Source: Neobacillus kokaensis (GTDB taxonomy: Bacteria; Bacillota; Bacilli; Bacillales; Cytobacillaceae). From it: DNA of 64,000 bases. The notes beneath the pieces are model-generated. The model was given only the letters and a program-made list of their open reading frames with translations. It did no database searches and had not been told where the DNA came from. The DNA is taken from the NCBI RefSeq assembly GCF_014656545.1, contig NZ_BNDS01000011.1:1-64000 (forward strand). Direction: 5' to 3'. A program made the position numbers and the translations under genes. Positions 50,421 through 60,823 of this stretch are shown one piece after another; the stretch's first letter is position 1; each line of letters starts with the position of its first letter.

Positions 50421-53147
50421 CTAAGACTCCTTACGATAAAGCCATACTTGCATTAACGATAATAACTGTTCCACGTTAATGGGCTTGCTAATATAATCCG
50501 TTGCGCCAGCCTCTAAACATTCTTCTCTGCTTCGTCTCATTGCTTTTGCAGTTAAAGCGATAATGGGTATTGTTTTAAATTTAGTCAGGCTGCGAATTTG
50601 GCGCATCGCCTCAAACCCATCCATTTCTGGCATCATGATATCCATTAAAATGAGATCAGTATCCGGGTTGTCTTCTAATACCATCAGCCCTTCCCGGCCG
50701 TTTTCTGCTACGATAATCTCCATTTCATACATTTCAAGAGCGACTGTTAAAGCATATACGTTGCGAATATCATCATCCACGATAAGGATCTTTTTGTTTT
50801 TCAAATTAGATTTGGTGCGTTGTTTGATTGGATCTTCATTGGTGTCACCATGATTCTCATAAAGACTGATCGCTGCTTCTTCGTAGGCAGCCTGATCTCT
50901 CATTTTATAACCAGGCTGAACATACGGCAGATATAACGTAAACGTGCTACCCTTTCCTTTCATGCTTGATACCTCAATAAAGCCATCTAATAAATGGGCA
51001 ATTTCACGGCTGATGGAAAGACCTAATCCAGTACCTCCGTATTCCCGGCTGGTTGTTCCATCGGCTTGTTGAAAAGCATTAAAGATGACCTCATGTTGAT
51101 CTTCGTCAATGCCAATTCCCGTATCGATGACAGAAAAGGCTAGCATTTGCTGCAGCCTCGTATTTTCTTTAACTTGCATTTCTTGCATCATGAGCTGAAC
51201 CTTTAATGTCACACTGCCAGTCTCCGTAAACTTAAACGCATTGGAAAGAAGATTTTTTAAAATTTGCTGCAAACGTTGGTCATCCGTCTCAAAGTTTGCA
51301 GGTAAACCTGGATCCATTTCAATCGCAAACTCAATCTGTTTCTGTTCCGCTAGAGGAGAAAATTGCCTGTCGATAAACTCCAGCACCTCATAAAGTTCTA
51401 CCTCTTTTGTGTTAATATCTAATGTCCCCGACTCGACCTTTGCTAAATCTAATACATCGTTTATTAAATAGAGCAAATCATTGCCAGAGGAGTAAATAGT
51501 TCGAATATATTCCTCTTGTTTTGGCGTAAGATTTCCATCTCCGTTGTCAGACAAGATCTTAGCTAAAATGAGTAAACTATTAAGCGGTGTTCTTAACTCA
51601 TGCGACATATTGGCTAAAAATTCCGATTTATATTGGGAGCTTACTTCTAGCTGCTGTGCTTTTTCCTCTAGCGCTCCCCTTACCTTTTCTATTTCTTCGT
51701 TTTTATGCTTTAACGCTTCATACTGTTCCTCAAGTTTCTCATTCGTCGTTCTTAGTTCCTCTTGCTGCAGCTGCAGTTCTTCTGATTGGGCCTGGAGCTC
51801 TTCCGTCATTGTTTGTGATTCCAGCAACAATTTTTCTAACTTCACATGACTTAATATACTATTAATCTTGATTCCTATATTATTAACAGCTGCTTCGAAC
51901 AATTTTATTTGTAAAGGATGATACGTTTCAAATGAGGCGATTTCAATCACAGCTAGTACTTCATCTTCAAATATTACAGGTATGATGATGATGTTTTTTG
52001 CTGGGCTTTCCCCCATTCCCGACCCAATTTTAAGATAATGATCAGGTACATCGTTCAATATGATTAGACGCTTTTCAAGTGCACATTGACCAATAAGACT
52101 TTCCCCAAACCGATACCCAATATCAGTATCAGAATCATTTAATACGGCATAGGAGGATAATTTCTTAAAATAGTATTCCCCGTTTACAAATTCTTTCAGA
52201 TAAAAAATTCCACAGCTTGCTCCTGCCATTGGTACCAGCTTTGTAATGAATAAATCTGCCAGCTCAGGTACACTTTCAACCTCAGGATAAATAGTCGCAA
52301 TCTCGGCGATCTTTTCATTTAGCCAGCTCTGAGCTTTCGCGTCTTCTTTAAGTTCTTTTTCTCGTAAGCTATGCTTCTCGAGCGCCTCTGCCATTTTATT
52401 AAAGGCAACCGTAATTTCGCCCAATTCTCCTTTTGCTGAAAGTTCTATTCGCGGCATTTCCTCAAAATTGCTGGCAGTTGCTTGCTTCATAACTGTTGTC
52501 ACCTTGTTAAGATTATTGGTCATACTTCTAATAATCCAGAAAGTGAATCCAACCCCGATAAACAGAGCAATAGCCAAATAGATGTAAATCATGGTAACCG
52601 CCAAGTTGTACGTTTCTTTCGTTCTAAATAGTTCGCTTTTCAGCTTTTGTTCTTCTAATACGGATAAGAGGTCGGCGATTTGCAGCATTCTTTGTCTCGT
52701 AATTTCGGCATCTGCCCAAAAAGATGCTGAAAATTCCGTTTTATGATTGAGTCTTTTTGCGGTCAAAGCTTGCTGTCCTATATCCTGATAGTTTTGATAC
52801 AAGGTTTTAAACCTTGCCAAAAGCTCCTGCGCTCTCTCCTCCGTGTCTTTTTTCTCAAGTGATTCCATGGCTTCATAGAGCTTAATTTGGGATTCCTCCC
52901 AATCTTGTTTTGCCTTTAAATGAACCATTTCCTCACTGTTTGTAACCATAAAAACAAGCTCGAAACCAATTCTAGTAGTCTCATATTTCATGACTGTGGC
53001 CATTTCTATTCTTTCATTTAAGTCATTAACCACCTCGTTCATTTTCACCGTCGTTTGTTCGAGCATATTTAACAAAACAACCGCAATAATGAAAATAAAT
53101 AACAATAATGACCCTACACTCATATAAAGCTTTGTTTTAAATTTCAT
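50421..53147 (-). CDS. membrane hybrid histidine kinase (HAMP-GAF-HK-receiver)
   Basis: 908 aa. Two spans (about 8-28 and 187-207) bracket an extracellular four-helix domain of about 155 residues. Then HAMP (about 208-262), GAF (about 285-430), a long coiled coil (about 435-515, Glu/Gln rich), HisKA (NMSHELRTPLNSLL), HATPase (NLLSNAFKFTETG, DTGIGIDEDQ, GGTGLGLSISRE) and a C-terminal receiver (LILMDIMMPEMDGF). The long coiled coil between GAF and kinase resembles other Bacillaceae kinases paired with CheR. GGGAGGTCCT precedes the ATG. First gene of the four-gene signalling operon. Confidence 0.9.
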   Translation of the reverse strand: MKFKTKLYMSVGSLLLFIFIIAVVLLNMLEQTTVKMNEVVNDLNERIEMATVMKYETTRIGFELVFMVTNSEEMVHLKAKQDWEESQIKLYEAMESLEKKDTEERAQELLARFKTLYQNYQDIGQQALTAKRLNHKTEFSASFWADAEITRQRMLQIADLLSVLEEQKLKSELFRTKETYNLAVTMIYIYLAIALFIGVGFTFWIIRSMTNNLNKVTTVMKQATASNFEEMPRIELSAKGELGEITVAFNKMAEALEKHSLREKELKEDAKAQSWLNEKIAEIATIYPEVESVPELADLFITKLVPMAGASCGIFYLKEFVNGEYYFKKLSSYAVLNDSDTDIGYRFGESLIGQCALEKRLIILNDVPDHYLKIGSGMGESPAKNIIIIPVIFEDEVLAVIEIASFETYHPLQIKLFEAAVNNIGIKINSILSHVKLEKLLLESQTMTEELQAQSEELQLQQEELRTTNEKLEEQYEALKHKNEEIEKVRGALEEKAQQLEVSSQYKSEFLANMSHELRTPLNSLLILAKILSDNGDGNLTPKQEEYIRTIYSSGNDLLYLINDVLDLAKVESGTLDINTKEVELYEVLEFIDRQFSPLAEQKQIEFAIEMDPGLPANFETDDQRLQQILKNLLSNAFKFTETGSVTLKVQLMMQEMQVKENTRLQQMLAFSVIDTGIGIDEDQHEVIFNAFQQADGTTSREYGGTGLGLSISREIAHLLDGFIEVSSMKGKGSTFTLYLPYVQPGYKMRDQAAYEEAAISLYENHGDTNEDPIKQRTKSNLKNKKILIVDDDIRNVYALTVALEMYEMEIIVAENGREGLMVLEDNPDTDLILMDIMMPEMDGFEAMRQIRSLTKFKTIPIIALTAKAMRRSREECLEAGATDYISKPINVEQLLSLMQVWLYRKES

Positions 53148-53485
53148 AGGACCTCCCTATTTATTCCGTAAACTCCGGTTACTTTTAATAACGAATAAAG
53201 GTTATGTAAAAATCTAAAAAATAACTTGGTTCTATTTTACAGGAAATTTCAATCTTCAAATTTATCTGTAAATGGTTATATTTCATATATTTTACTTTAA
53301 AAATCTTATTATCGTCTACATAATATTTACTACTTTTTCGTTATTCCTACCATTTCTCCCCTAAATGTTCTCTTCATTTTCATGTAATGAAACTGTAACA
53401 CACCGTAATACTAATCTAGCGTTTGAATTCATAGAAATAGTGACTATATAAGATTTTCTATCAAATCAACTAGGAGGAAAAGATA
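53148..53485. promoter_or_regulatory. divergent intergenic region with sigma-A-like promoter for the SleB-type gene
   Basis: An AT-rich 338-bp region between the hybrid kinase and the hydrolase. On the plus strand TTGAAT (53423-53428) and TATATA (53445-53450), 16 bp apart, would drive the hydrolase. No clear promoter for the kinase operon could be picked out, and no gene is present. Confidence 0.5.
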
Positions 53486-54094
53486 TTGAAAAAAATAATT
53501 CTAGCGCTTACATTAGTAATATCTATACTATTTGCTTCCCCGGCATTCGCTTATACCGTCAAAACCGGAGATACGATGACAAAAATAGCAAAAGAAAATA
53601 ATCTTACATTAGAAGACTTAGCAAAGATGAATCCGCAAATTAAAGATCTTGATCTGATATATGCTGGACAAACGATACATACAATGGAGAGAGAGGGTGA
53701 AAAAGCAAAACCAAAGGTAAAAATGGCTGCTGGCTATTCAGCGTCTGAACTGGACCTGCTTGCTAGACTAGTAAGAGCGGAGGCTGAAATGGAGCCTTAC
53801 CGAGGGAAGATTGCCGTTGCCTGCGTTGTCCTCAACAGAGTGGAGAGTTCTATGTTTCCGGATACAATCAAGGAAGTCATCTATCAAAAGAGGCAGTTTC
53901 AGCCTGTCCAAAATGGACAAATCAATAAACCGGCCAATAAGGATTCTATTAAAGCTGTACAGGAAGCATTAAAAGAGAAACGGCATATCGCAGGAGATTC
54001 ACTCTTCTTCTATAATCCTGTCATTGCCACAAGCCGCTGGCTCGATACGAGAGCAACCACGCTTGTTATTGGAAGGCATGTTTTTAAAAAATAA
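53486..54094 (+). CDS. LysM + SleB-type cell wall hydrolase (YkvT-like)
   Basis: 202 aa from a TTG start preceded by AGGAGGAAAAGATA. A signal peptide (about 1-22) is followed by a LysM domain (about 23-67, YTVKTGDTMTKIAKENNL) and a Hydrolase_2 domain (about 82-201). The latter has LLARLVRAEAEMEPYRGKIAVACVVLNR with the catalytic Glu, and ends in SLFFYNPVIATSRW. SleB-type enzymes cut spore cortex or vegetative peptidoglycan; this secreted form is more like YkvT than SleB. Confidence 0.9.
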   Translation: MKKIILALTLVISILFASPAFAYTVKTGDTMTKIAKENNLTLEDLAKMNPQIKDLDLIYAGQTIHTMEREGEKAKPKVKMAAGYSASELDLLARLVRAEAEMEPYRGKIAVACVVLNRVESSMFPDTIKEVIYQKRQFQPVQNGQINKPANKDSIKAVQEALKEKRHIAGDSLFFYNPVIATSRWLDTRATTLVIGRHVFKK

Positions 54095-54125
54095 CCTAGA
54101 TATTAGACGAAAAAGGTGATTATGA

Positions 54126-54962
54126 ATGAGGGACATGACATTTAAAGCATTTGCGGTAACGAATGAAATTGATTTAAACAAAATTGCCATTCATTGCGGT
54201 ATCCCTAAAAAATTCACATGGGAGCAGCCTTTAATATTAAGAGGAAGCAGTCTCTACTCCATCCTTGGTGAAAATTTGGATGAATCGAAAATGGTTTTAG
54301 TTTTTTCTTTTGGCAGCGTCGTCTTCATAAATCTTACGCACCCTGATATGGTGTTGACTTTTTTGAAATACCTTCAAACCTTTGAACCAGACATCGATCT
54401 TAAAAATAAAGACCGCTACACTGATGATTACAGCCTTCACATACAAGAAACTGGACATATTGAGCTCACCGACGAATACGTGGTAGTACCAAAATTTGAT
54501 GATTTCTATCCTGAATTAATCTCCACTGTCATTGCCAAATCAGTGGCGCTTGAAAAAACAGAAGAACAGCTTGGAAAAATTCACGATAAACTCGAAACGA
54601 TGATTGACCGGTTAGAACGCGGCAAGCTGCGAATAGGCAATAAAGAACTAGCAAGAACAACAGCCAAGATTGTCCGCCACGAATATAACACACTTGCTTA
54701 TATCATGATTCTGGATAAACCTGATATTACCTGGTCAAGCAGTACGGCCAATGATTTCTACGATCAAATGACCGAATTTTTTGAGTTAAATGACCGCTAT
54801 AAGATTCTCAAAAGCAAAACGGACATATTGTATAATATTATGGACGGCTTTTCGACTATCAGCCATTCCATTAGGGGATTATTTGTAGAATGGATCATCG
54901 TTATTTTAATTGCCTTTGAGATTGGCTTAACGATTTTTCAGATCTTAGGGTGGCTGCCATGA
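54126..54962 (+). CDS. RMD1/DUF155 family protein
   Basis: 278 aa. The RMD1-like domain is recognised from VLVFSFGSVVFINL near 60, then DEYVVVPKFDD and ISTVIAKSVALEKTEEQLGKI near 137-163, with HEYNTLAYIMILDKPDITW later. It ends in a C-terminal membrane span (about 255-275, WIIVILIAFEIGLTIFQIL). Eukaryotic relatives act in meiosis or mitochondrial membrane functions; the bacterial role is unknown. It follows the hydrolase by 31 bases and may share its transcript. Confidence 0.85.
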   Translation: MRDMTFKAFAVTNEIDLNKIAIHCGIPKKFTWEQPLILRGSSLYSILGENLDESKMVLVFSFGSVVFINLTHPDMVLTFLKYLQTFEPDIDLKNKDRYTDDYSLHIQETGHIELTDEYVVVPKFDDFYPELISTVIAKSVALEKTEEQLGKIHDKLETMIDRLERGKLRIGNKELARTTAKIVRHEYNTLAYIMILDKPDITWSSSTANDFYDQMTEFFELNDRYKILKSKTDILYNIMDGFSTISHSIRGLFVEWIIVILIAFEIGLTIFQILGWLP

Positions 54963-54984
54963 TATTAGCTCATTTTACTCAAAG

Positions 54985-55010
54985 AAAAGGACGGCCGAGG
55001 CCGCCCTTAC
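54985..55010. terminator. hairpin between convergent genes
   Basis: AAGGACGGCC pairs with GGCCGCCCTT around a two-base loop region, between the RMD1-like gene and the lactate permease. T tracts are poor, so it may be only a strong hairpin. Confidence 0.55.
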
Positions 55011-55013
55011 GTA

Positions 55014-56789
55014 TTAAAATGACTTATTATTGCTAATTTGAATATTCGCCCGCTTTTGATTGGTAGCGATGATATAAATGGCAGCAACAGCAATGGCTGC
55101 TGCAATAATCGAACCAATGTTAAAGAGTCCTTCTTGTGAGTACCACACAATTGAATACCCGATTGCCCCTGCAAGCAGAGCATAGTACGTAAACGGGAAC
55201 AGTGTTTTCCGAATAACTGCTCCTTCCTTCCCGACAAGGCCTACTACTGCTGATGCTGCTACGACGTTATGAACACAAATCATGTTTCCGGCAGCACCGC
55301 CTACCGCCTGCAGTGCAACAATCCAAGTTGAATCCACTCCGATTTGCGAACCAACATTAAATTGGAACAAGGAGAACATCATATTACTAACCGTATTACT
55401 GCCGGCAATAAAGGCCCCCAGCCCGCCAATAAAGGTGGCGAAAAATGGCCAGTACTCTCCTGCGAGCGCCGCCGCACCGTTTGCCAGTTCAATCGGCATT
55501 TTATCAAATCCTGCTGCGCCGCCTCCTGTGTTGATGAACACTTGGACCATCGGAACTGTAAAGATAAGGGCTGTTGAAGCGGCTAGAGTCGTTTTCCCAG
55601 ATTGAGCCCACGCCCTTTTGTAGGCAGCACCATTCATACCGTGAATAAAGTACGTCATAATCGAAACTAAAATAAAAATTGTTCCTGGAGAATAAAGGGG
55701 TTGAAAGCTGGCACTAACTTCCGAGCCAAAGATATTTTGAAGCTGTAAATTCCACGCTTTCATCCATCCGTTTAATGGAAGCGCTGTCAATCTTGTCAAT
55801 ACAAGAAATAAGCCTACTAATATGTACGGAGTCCATGCGCGCACTAGGCTCATGCTTCCATTCTTATGTGCAATATCCTTAATTTTAATATTTCCGGACC
55901 ATTCTGGATCCCATTTAGATTTTTCTTCAAAATCCCATGCTTCCTCTTTAGCCGGCAGTAAGAAACCTTTTTTCGCTGCCGAAACGACAATTGCCAATCC
56001 AATTAACCCGCCGGTCATCGATGGGAATTCTGGTCCTAATACATTCGCCACAATGACATAAGGAATCGTCATAGCAAATGCGGAAAATAATGCAAATTTC
56101 CATACCTTGATTCCTTCAGTAAATGATTTATTTCTTCCAAAGAATCTTGTCATTAATGCCACTACGAACAGGGGTACAAGTGTACCGGAAATCATGTGAA
56201 GAATGGCCGCTTTTCCACCAATATCCGTGATGAGGGCCAAGAAATCATTGGTGATGCTGGCATCAGCTGACAGGCCTGTTTGCACCCCTACCAGAATAGG
56301 CGTTCCTACCGCACCGAAGGTAACTGGCGTACTTTGAATCACCATACCGGCGATCACGGCTGCCATTGCTGGAAACCCTAATCCAACTAACAACGGTACT
56401 GCTACCGCAGCCGGTGTCCCGAATCCCGATGCGCCTTCAATAAATGACCCAAATAACCAGGCAATAATGATTACTTGAATCCTGCGGTCTGGAGAAATAT
56501 CGATAAAACCTTGCCGAATGACCTTAATCCCGCCGCTTTCCTGAAGCGTGTTCAACAGTAAAATCGCACCAAAAATGATAAATAATAATGTACCAGCTAC
56601 GACAAGTCCATTAATCGTCGCTGCAGCCACCGTTGCCCCGGAAACCTTCCAAACAAATAACGCTAAGCCGACTGCTGCTAAATAGGAAATCGGCATCGCC
56701 TTACTTGCCGGCCACCTCAGCCCTACCAGAAAGACCCCCACCACTATGATTGGCAGCAGTGATAAAAAAGCTAACATTCCAGTACCCAT
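55014..56789 (-). CDS. lctP: L-lactate permease
   Basis: 591 aa with about 14-15 spans. The LctP family pattern is evident: [43 protein letters not shown] near 117-136, [13 protein letters not shown] and [16 protein letters not shown]. It imports lactate or glycolate with protons. An extended -10 (TGTTATAAT, complement of 56861-56869) lies upstream. No lut or ldh genes lie beside it. Confidence 0.93.
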   Translation of the reverse strand: MGTGMLAFLSLLPIIVVGVFLVGLRWPASKAMPISYLAAVGLALFVWKVSGATVAAATINGLVVAGTLLFIIFGAILLLNTLQESGGIKVIRQGFIDISPDRRIQVIIIAWLFGSFIEGASGFGTPAAVAVPLLVGLGFPAMAAVIAGMVIQSTPVTFGAVGTPILVGVQTGLSADASITNDFLALITDIGGKAAILHMISGTLVPLFVVALMTRFFGRNKSFTEGIKVWKFALFSAFAMTIPYVIVANVLGPEFPSMTGGLIGLAIVVSAAKKGFLLPAKEEAWDFEEKSKWDPEWSGNIKIKDIAHKNGSMSLVRAWTPYILVGLFLVLTRLTALPLNGWMKAWNLQLQNIFGSEVSASFQPLYSPGTIFILVSIMTYFIHGMNGAAYKRAWAQSGKTTLAASTALIFTVPMVQVFINTGGGAAGFDKMPIELANGAAALAGEYWPFFATFIGGLGAFIAGSNTVSNMMFSLFQFNVGSQIGVDSTWIVALQAVGGAAGNMICVHNVVAASAVVGLVGKEGAVIRKTLFPFTYYALLAGAIGYSIVWYSQEGLFNIGSIIAAAIAVAAIYIIATNQKRANIQISNNKSF

Positions 56790-56997
56790 AAAACCATGTC
56801 TCCTCCCCTTTTTACAATAGTACTTTGGTGAAAAATGGCGATGATGGCATGACTGTATTTATTATAACATGGAATATCTTGTAAATCGGTTATTATTTTA
56901 AAAATTCTAAATAATTAGTCGACAAAAATTTACACAGAAAAAGTCCTCTGTTTTTATGGTAAACTAGCAATATAAAAAATAGTAAGGATGATTACTC

Positions 56998-57669
56998 TTG
57001 AAAAAACGTATCGTGTTATCCTGGAGCGGCGGAAAAGATGGCTGTCTCGCCCTACATACTCTCATTGAACAAGGATACGAGGTTGTTTCTTTAGTGACGA
57101 CTGTACCTAAAGAATTGGGTCGGACCTTTGGACACGGGGAACGTACTGAAATGATCCGCTTACAAAGTGAGGCACTTTCCATTCCTGTCCATTTTATCGA
57201 ATGCACATTTGAACGTTATACAGATCAATTTATACAAGACCTGCAATTATTGAAGGATCAATATCAAATTACTGGAATCGCCTATGGGGATTTATATTTA
57301 GAAGGCCATCGTGAATGGGGCGAGAAAGTGGCAGATGCTGCTGGTATTGAAGCCTTATACCCCCTTTGGATGGATCAGGAAGAAGCGCTTGATTCCCTTG
57401 AAAACTTTGTCAATTCCGACTACAAAGCCATCGTTATTCGGGTGCGTGAAGATGTGTTAGATGAATCATGGCTTGGCAGAATCATCGATAAATCATTTGT
57501 ACAAGATATTCAACAGACCAAAAGCTGCCCCATGGGAGAATCAGGCGAATATCATACCTATGTTTTTAATGGCCCTTTATTTTCAAAAAAAATTCAACTG
57601 GAACAGGGAGAACTAATCCAGCTGGAGACAACAAAGAAACTAGAATTCAAAAGTTATCGGTTAGTATAA
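56998..57669 (+). CDS. Dph6-like ATP-pyrophosphatase (diphthine-ammonia ligase family)
   Basis: 223 aa from a TTG start. PP-loop motif LSWSGGKDGCLALH near 6-19, followed by GERTEMIRLQSEALSIP and GIAYGDLYLEGHREWGEKV, with CPMGESGEYHTYVF near the end. In archaea and eukaryotes Dph6 amidates diphthine; bacteria lack diphthamide, so the bacterial substrate is unknown. Monocistronic. Confidence 0.87.
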   Translation: MKKRIVLSWSGGKDGCLALHTLIEQGYEVVSLVTTVPKELGRTFGHGERTEMIRLQSEALSIPVHFIECTFERYTDQFIQDLQLLKDQYQITGIAYGDLYLEGHREWGEKVADAAGIEALYPLWMDQEEALDSLENFVNSDYKAIVIRVREDVLDESWLGRIIDKSFVQDIQQTKSCPMGESGEYHTYVFNGPLFSKKIQLEQGELIQLETTKKLEFKSYRLV

Positions 57670-57710
57670 ATGAAACAATGTCCTTCATCTTAGTATGGAG
57701 GATATTTTTT

Positions 57711-57845
57711 ATGAAAGTATGTGAAAACGTCATCAATATCTTTCGGGCATCCAATCAATTTGAATTGAATTTATTTTTTGAAAAAAATAATTTTCCCACT
57801 ATTGAGTTTATTGGAATATTATTCTATAATACTTTACATTACTAA
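57711..57845 (+). CDS. possible 44-aa ORF
   Basis: The ATG follows GGAGG by 9 bases, and the frame reads MKVCENVINIFRASNQFELN before turning AT-rich and hydrophobic. The ribosome binding site argues for it; the composition of the second half, which probably overlaps the promoter of the next gene, argues against. No family. Confidence 0.3.
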   Translation: MKVCENVINIFRASNQFELNLFFEKNNFPTIEFIGILFYNTLHY

Positions 57846-57872
57846 AAAGATAGATAAAGAGGGGATCACAAC

Positions 57873-58841
57873 ATGAAAACATTAGAACGTATCAGTCAAT
57901 TTGCTGGCAATACGTTTGCCCTTTGGGTGCTGGTATTTGCCTTTTTAGCTTTCTATGCACCATCCGGGTTTACCTGGATTGCACCACATATTTCTCTATT
58001 ATTAGGAATTATTATGTTTGGGATGGGGCTAACATTATCCGCTAATGACTTTAAAGAAGTATTAAAACGTCCGAAAGATGTTGCGATCGGCGTTTTGGGG
58101 CAATTTTTAATCATGCCGGCGCTCGCTTTCTTATTAGCGAAAGGCTTACAGCTGCCGCCTGAAATTGCTGTAGGTGTTATTTTAGTAGGATGCTGCCCTG
58201 GCGGTACATCGTCTAACGTCATGACATTTTTAGCAAAAGGTGATGTACCATTAAGTGTTACGATTACATCCTGTACAACCATTCTCGCACCGATCGTAAC
58301 GCCTGCGTTAATTTTGTTATTGGCGAGTGAATGGATTCCGGTTGATCCAAGCAGCCTATTGATATCCATCGTTCAAATTGTTATTGTACCAATTGTCTTA
58401 GGTGTCGTTGTTAAGAAGCTATTTAATAAACAAGCACAGGCTAGTGTAAAGGTTCTTCCGTTAATTTCAATTATTGCCATTGTTGCGATCGTAACAGCTG
58501 TTGTCTCTGTTAACCAGCAAAATATCGCTAAAACAGGATTGCTCATTTTTGCAGTGGTTATCTTACACAACGTTCTTGGTTACTTGATTGGCTACCTATT
58601 TGGAAAGCTATTTAAGATGGACTTATCAAAGAAAAAAGCTGTTGCTATTGAGGTTGGGATGCAAAACTCAGGCTTAGGTGCTGCACTTGCTGCTGCTCAC
58701 TTTTCTCCGTTATCTGCTGTACCAAGTGCCATCTTCAGCGTATGGCATAATATCTCAGGCCCAATCCTTGCAACGATTTTCAATCGCATGAAGGATGAGA
58801 AAGCAACAACTGCAGCGACTGGAAAAACGATATCAAAATAA
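57873..58841 (+). CDS. bile acid:sodium symporter (BASS) family transporter, YocS-like
   Basis: 322 aa, about 9-10 spans. The BASS signature ILVGCCPGGTSSNVMTFLAKGD near 106-127 and EVGMQNSGLGAALA near 263 are intact, the sites that coordinate Na+ in this fold. Bacterial members carry organic anions such as pantoate, pyruvate or sulfonates. GAGGGGATCACAAC precedes the ATG. Substrate unknown. Confidence 0.9.
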   Translation: MKTLERISQFAGNTFALWVLVFAFLAFYAPSGFTWIAPHISLLLGIIMFGMGLTLSANDFKEVLKRPKDVAIGVLGQFLIMPALAFLLAKGLQLPPEIAVGVILVGCCPGGTSSNVMTFLAKGDVPLSVTITSCTTILAPIVTPALILLLASEWIPVDPSSLLISIVQIVIVPIVLGVVVKKLFNKQAQASVKVLPLISIIAIVAIVTAVVSVNQQNIAKTGLLIFAVVILHNVLGYLIGYLFGKLFKMDLSKKKAVAIEVGMQNSGLGAALAAAHFSPLSAVPSAIFSVWHNISGPILATIFNRMKDEKATTAATGKTISK

Positions 58842-58849
58842 CAAAAAAC

Positions 58850-58881
58850 ACCTTTGGTTGAATAAAGCCAAAGGTGTTTTC
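58850..58881. terminator. bidirectional terminator
   Basis: AACACCTTTGG pairs with CCAAAGGTGTT, with A/T tracts on both sides, between the BASS gene and the convergent hydrolase. Confidence 0.85.
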
Positions 58882-58883
58882 TA

Positions 58884-60008
58884 TTATTTTACCTGCCTAA
58901 CTGATCCATCAAGAACAGACCACCAAGGGATTCCTGAAGAGCTATCTAATGTGTTAGTCAACAAAAACCTAGTTATGAGGGTTTGTACCCGCCCATCATT
59001 CATGAAAAGCGCGTGCATAGCAAGATTCGTCCATTTCTTCTTTACAGCCAGCGTTAAAACTTCATTCTTATAAATCGCGGCACTATCTAATGAAACCACC
59101 CCATCCCCATCACTCTCTGAATTTGGAGAATCAAAATGAAAGAAATTTTTTGCTCTTCCATCTGGGCTTAGTGGCTGAACAATCACTTTATTCTTCGTCT
59201 CTTCACCCTCCCCCGCAATAATGAGGATCCTTTTCCTAACCTCATCAGGTAAATCTGCTAAATTAAGCATGGCCGGATTTTGCTTTTCCCAGAAAGTCTT
59301 CATATGCTGAATTCGATCGCGAAACATTCCTGGAATATCATCACCAATATTGGACTGCCAATGATTGGGGTTAAATAGATCGAAATCAGCACCATTTTCG
59401 AAGACAACTGCATCTTTATAAACAGGACACAACTCATAGACAGAAGGAAAGGTCCGGGCAATTTTACGAAATTCATCATTTGAATTGAACAGAGGAAATC
59501 TAAAGCCCCCTTCCCCTGCGATTAACGAAATTAAAGCCCTGACTGAGCCTTTAAAGGGACATGCTAATAAAACGGCATGGTCAATTACATCATAATTTCC
59601 CTGTATCAGCTTTAAATAGCAATTGAATATGGCAGCCCCCATGCTATGGGCAATAATATTAAAGGATGAAACATCCAGTTTCACTTTAAGATATTCAATA
59701 TAATCCGCTAAACGTTTGGCTGTTTCAGCGGATGATTTTCTCCAATCATAACCAAAAATATATACAGGTATTTTTGTTTTATGCTCCAGAACGTAAACTG
59801 CTTCCCTATATGGTAAATCCTCAATATCGCTCCGTTCAACGATTGATCTTGGCATTTCCTCAAATCGACTGTCCTGCTTTAATGCCAAATCATAAATGGT
59901 TTCATATTTGCTTTGAATTCCTGACCAAATTGTATCAAAGTTTAGGGTGTTCGAATTAACAAGCTTTGTTCCTTGAATACCTGGGATTAAGATAGTGGCG
60001 CGAGACAA
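58884..60008 (-). CDS. LCAT-like alpha/beta hydrolase (lipase/acyltransferase type)
   Basis: 374 aa from a TTG preceded by AGGAGG. The start ATILIPGIQGTKLVN and VYIFGYDWRKSSAETAKRLADYI match lecithin:cholesterol acyltransferase-like hydrolases. The nucleophile elbow is AHSMGAA (Ser near 121); His probably falls in WTNLAMHALFMNDG near the end. No signal peptide, so it acts inside the cell or is released another way. Substrate unknown. Confidence 0.85.
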   Translation of the reverse strand: MSRATILIPGIQGTKLVNSNTLNFDTIWSGIQSKYETIYDLALKQDSRFEEMPRSIVERSDIEDLPYREAVYVLEHKTKIPVYIFGYDWRKSSAETAKRLADYIEYLKVKLDVSSFNIIAHSMGAAIFNCYLKLIQGNYDVIDHAVLLACPFKGSVRALISLIAGEGGFRFPLFNSNDEFRKIARTFPSVYELCPVYKDAVVFENGADFDLFNPNHWQSNIGDDIPGMFRDRIQHMKTFWEKQNPAMLNLADLPDEVRKRILIIAGEGEETKNKVIVQPLSPDGRAKNFFHFDSPNSESDGDGVVSLDSAAIYKNEVLTLAVKKKWTNLAMHALFMNDGRVQTLITRFLLTNTLDSSSGIPWWSVLDGSVRQVK

Positions 60009-60055
60009 GCCTATTCCTCCTAAATGTTAAGTTGAGATTGCCTTCTTTTATTTTA

Positions 60056-60523
60056 TCAAGTGCTTTTGTTATCGTTATTATTTGCTTGAAATATATTTTT
60101 CGAAACAGCATTCAGTTTATTTACAAACCGGTTAAATCCGAACCCTACAAAGAAAGCAATACCGATCGGTGCATACGGAGTATCATTGTAATCGGTAAAC
60201 TCAATTAACAAAATTCCACTTTTAATTAACGTAACGGCAATCACCGCTGTTCCCGTGGCAAAAATCGGATAAAAGATGTACATAATCCACTTCCGATAAT
60301 CGGTTAACTCTCCTTCCATGTAGTGTGTGCAAAACATGTAGAGATGCCTTAGGGAACCACCGATTGCACCAGCGAAAAAATAATATAGAAAGATTTTGAT
60401 ATCAGAAACAATGGGCAGCGATTTTTCTATAGTTCCGGTCCAAAGCATCCCTATGGCTAAAAAACTGCCAAAAAATAAGAGAGAAAGATAGGTTAGAATG
60501 ACGGCTTTTAACCATCTTGTCAA
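60056..60523 (-). CDS. hypothetical four-span membrane protein
   Basis: 155 aa with spans at about 6-28, 43-60, 80-105 and 122-140 and a hydrophilic tail (KNIFQANNNDNKS). No family recognised. It lies about 47 bases before the LCAT-like gene on the same strand and may be co-transcribed. The Met follows GGGGGTGATCGATTG. Confidence 0.65.
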   Translation of the reverse strand: MTRWLKAVILTYLSLLFFGSFLAIGMLWTGTIEKSLPIVSDIKIFLYYFFAGAIGGSLRHLYMFCTHYMEGELTDYRKWIMYIFYPIFATGTAVIAVTLIKSGILLIEFTDYNDTPYAPIGIAFFVGFGFNRFVNKLNAVSKNIFQANNNDNKST

Positions 60524-60823
60524 TCGATCACCCCCGTATTAGATACTAAATAATATGAGGGGATGGGAGTCGTGATTCCGTTAAAATTGTTTACATAATA
60601 TATTTATGCAAACATTTTTTTATAGAAAACAAGTTATATACAGTGATAATATTGTAAATATGTAAAAGATTTATATGATTATAAATTTTTGATATTTAAC
60701 TTGCAAGTGTTTATAGATTATTATTTATAAAAACAGAATATTTCAAATTGTCGACTCCGTCTTATGAAAAATGGTAATCTGGTTTATTTTGTTGGTCTTA
60801 ATTAGAATTGGGAGTGATCGAAA
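60524..60823. other. AT-rich intergenic region
   Basis: A 300-bp strongly AT-rich stretch before the disrupted MFS gene. It probably holds its promoter and operator, but no hexamer pair stands out and no frame is convincing. Confidence 0.5.
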
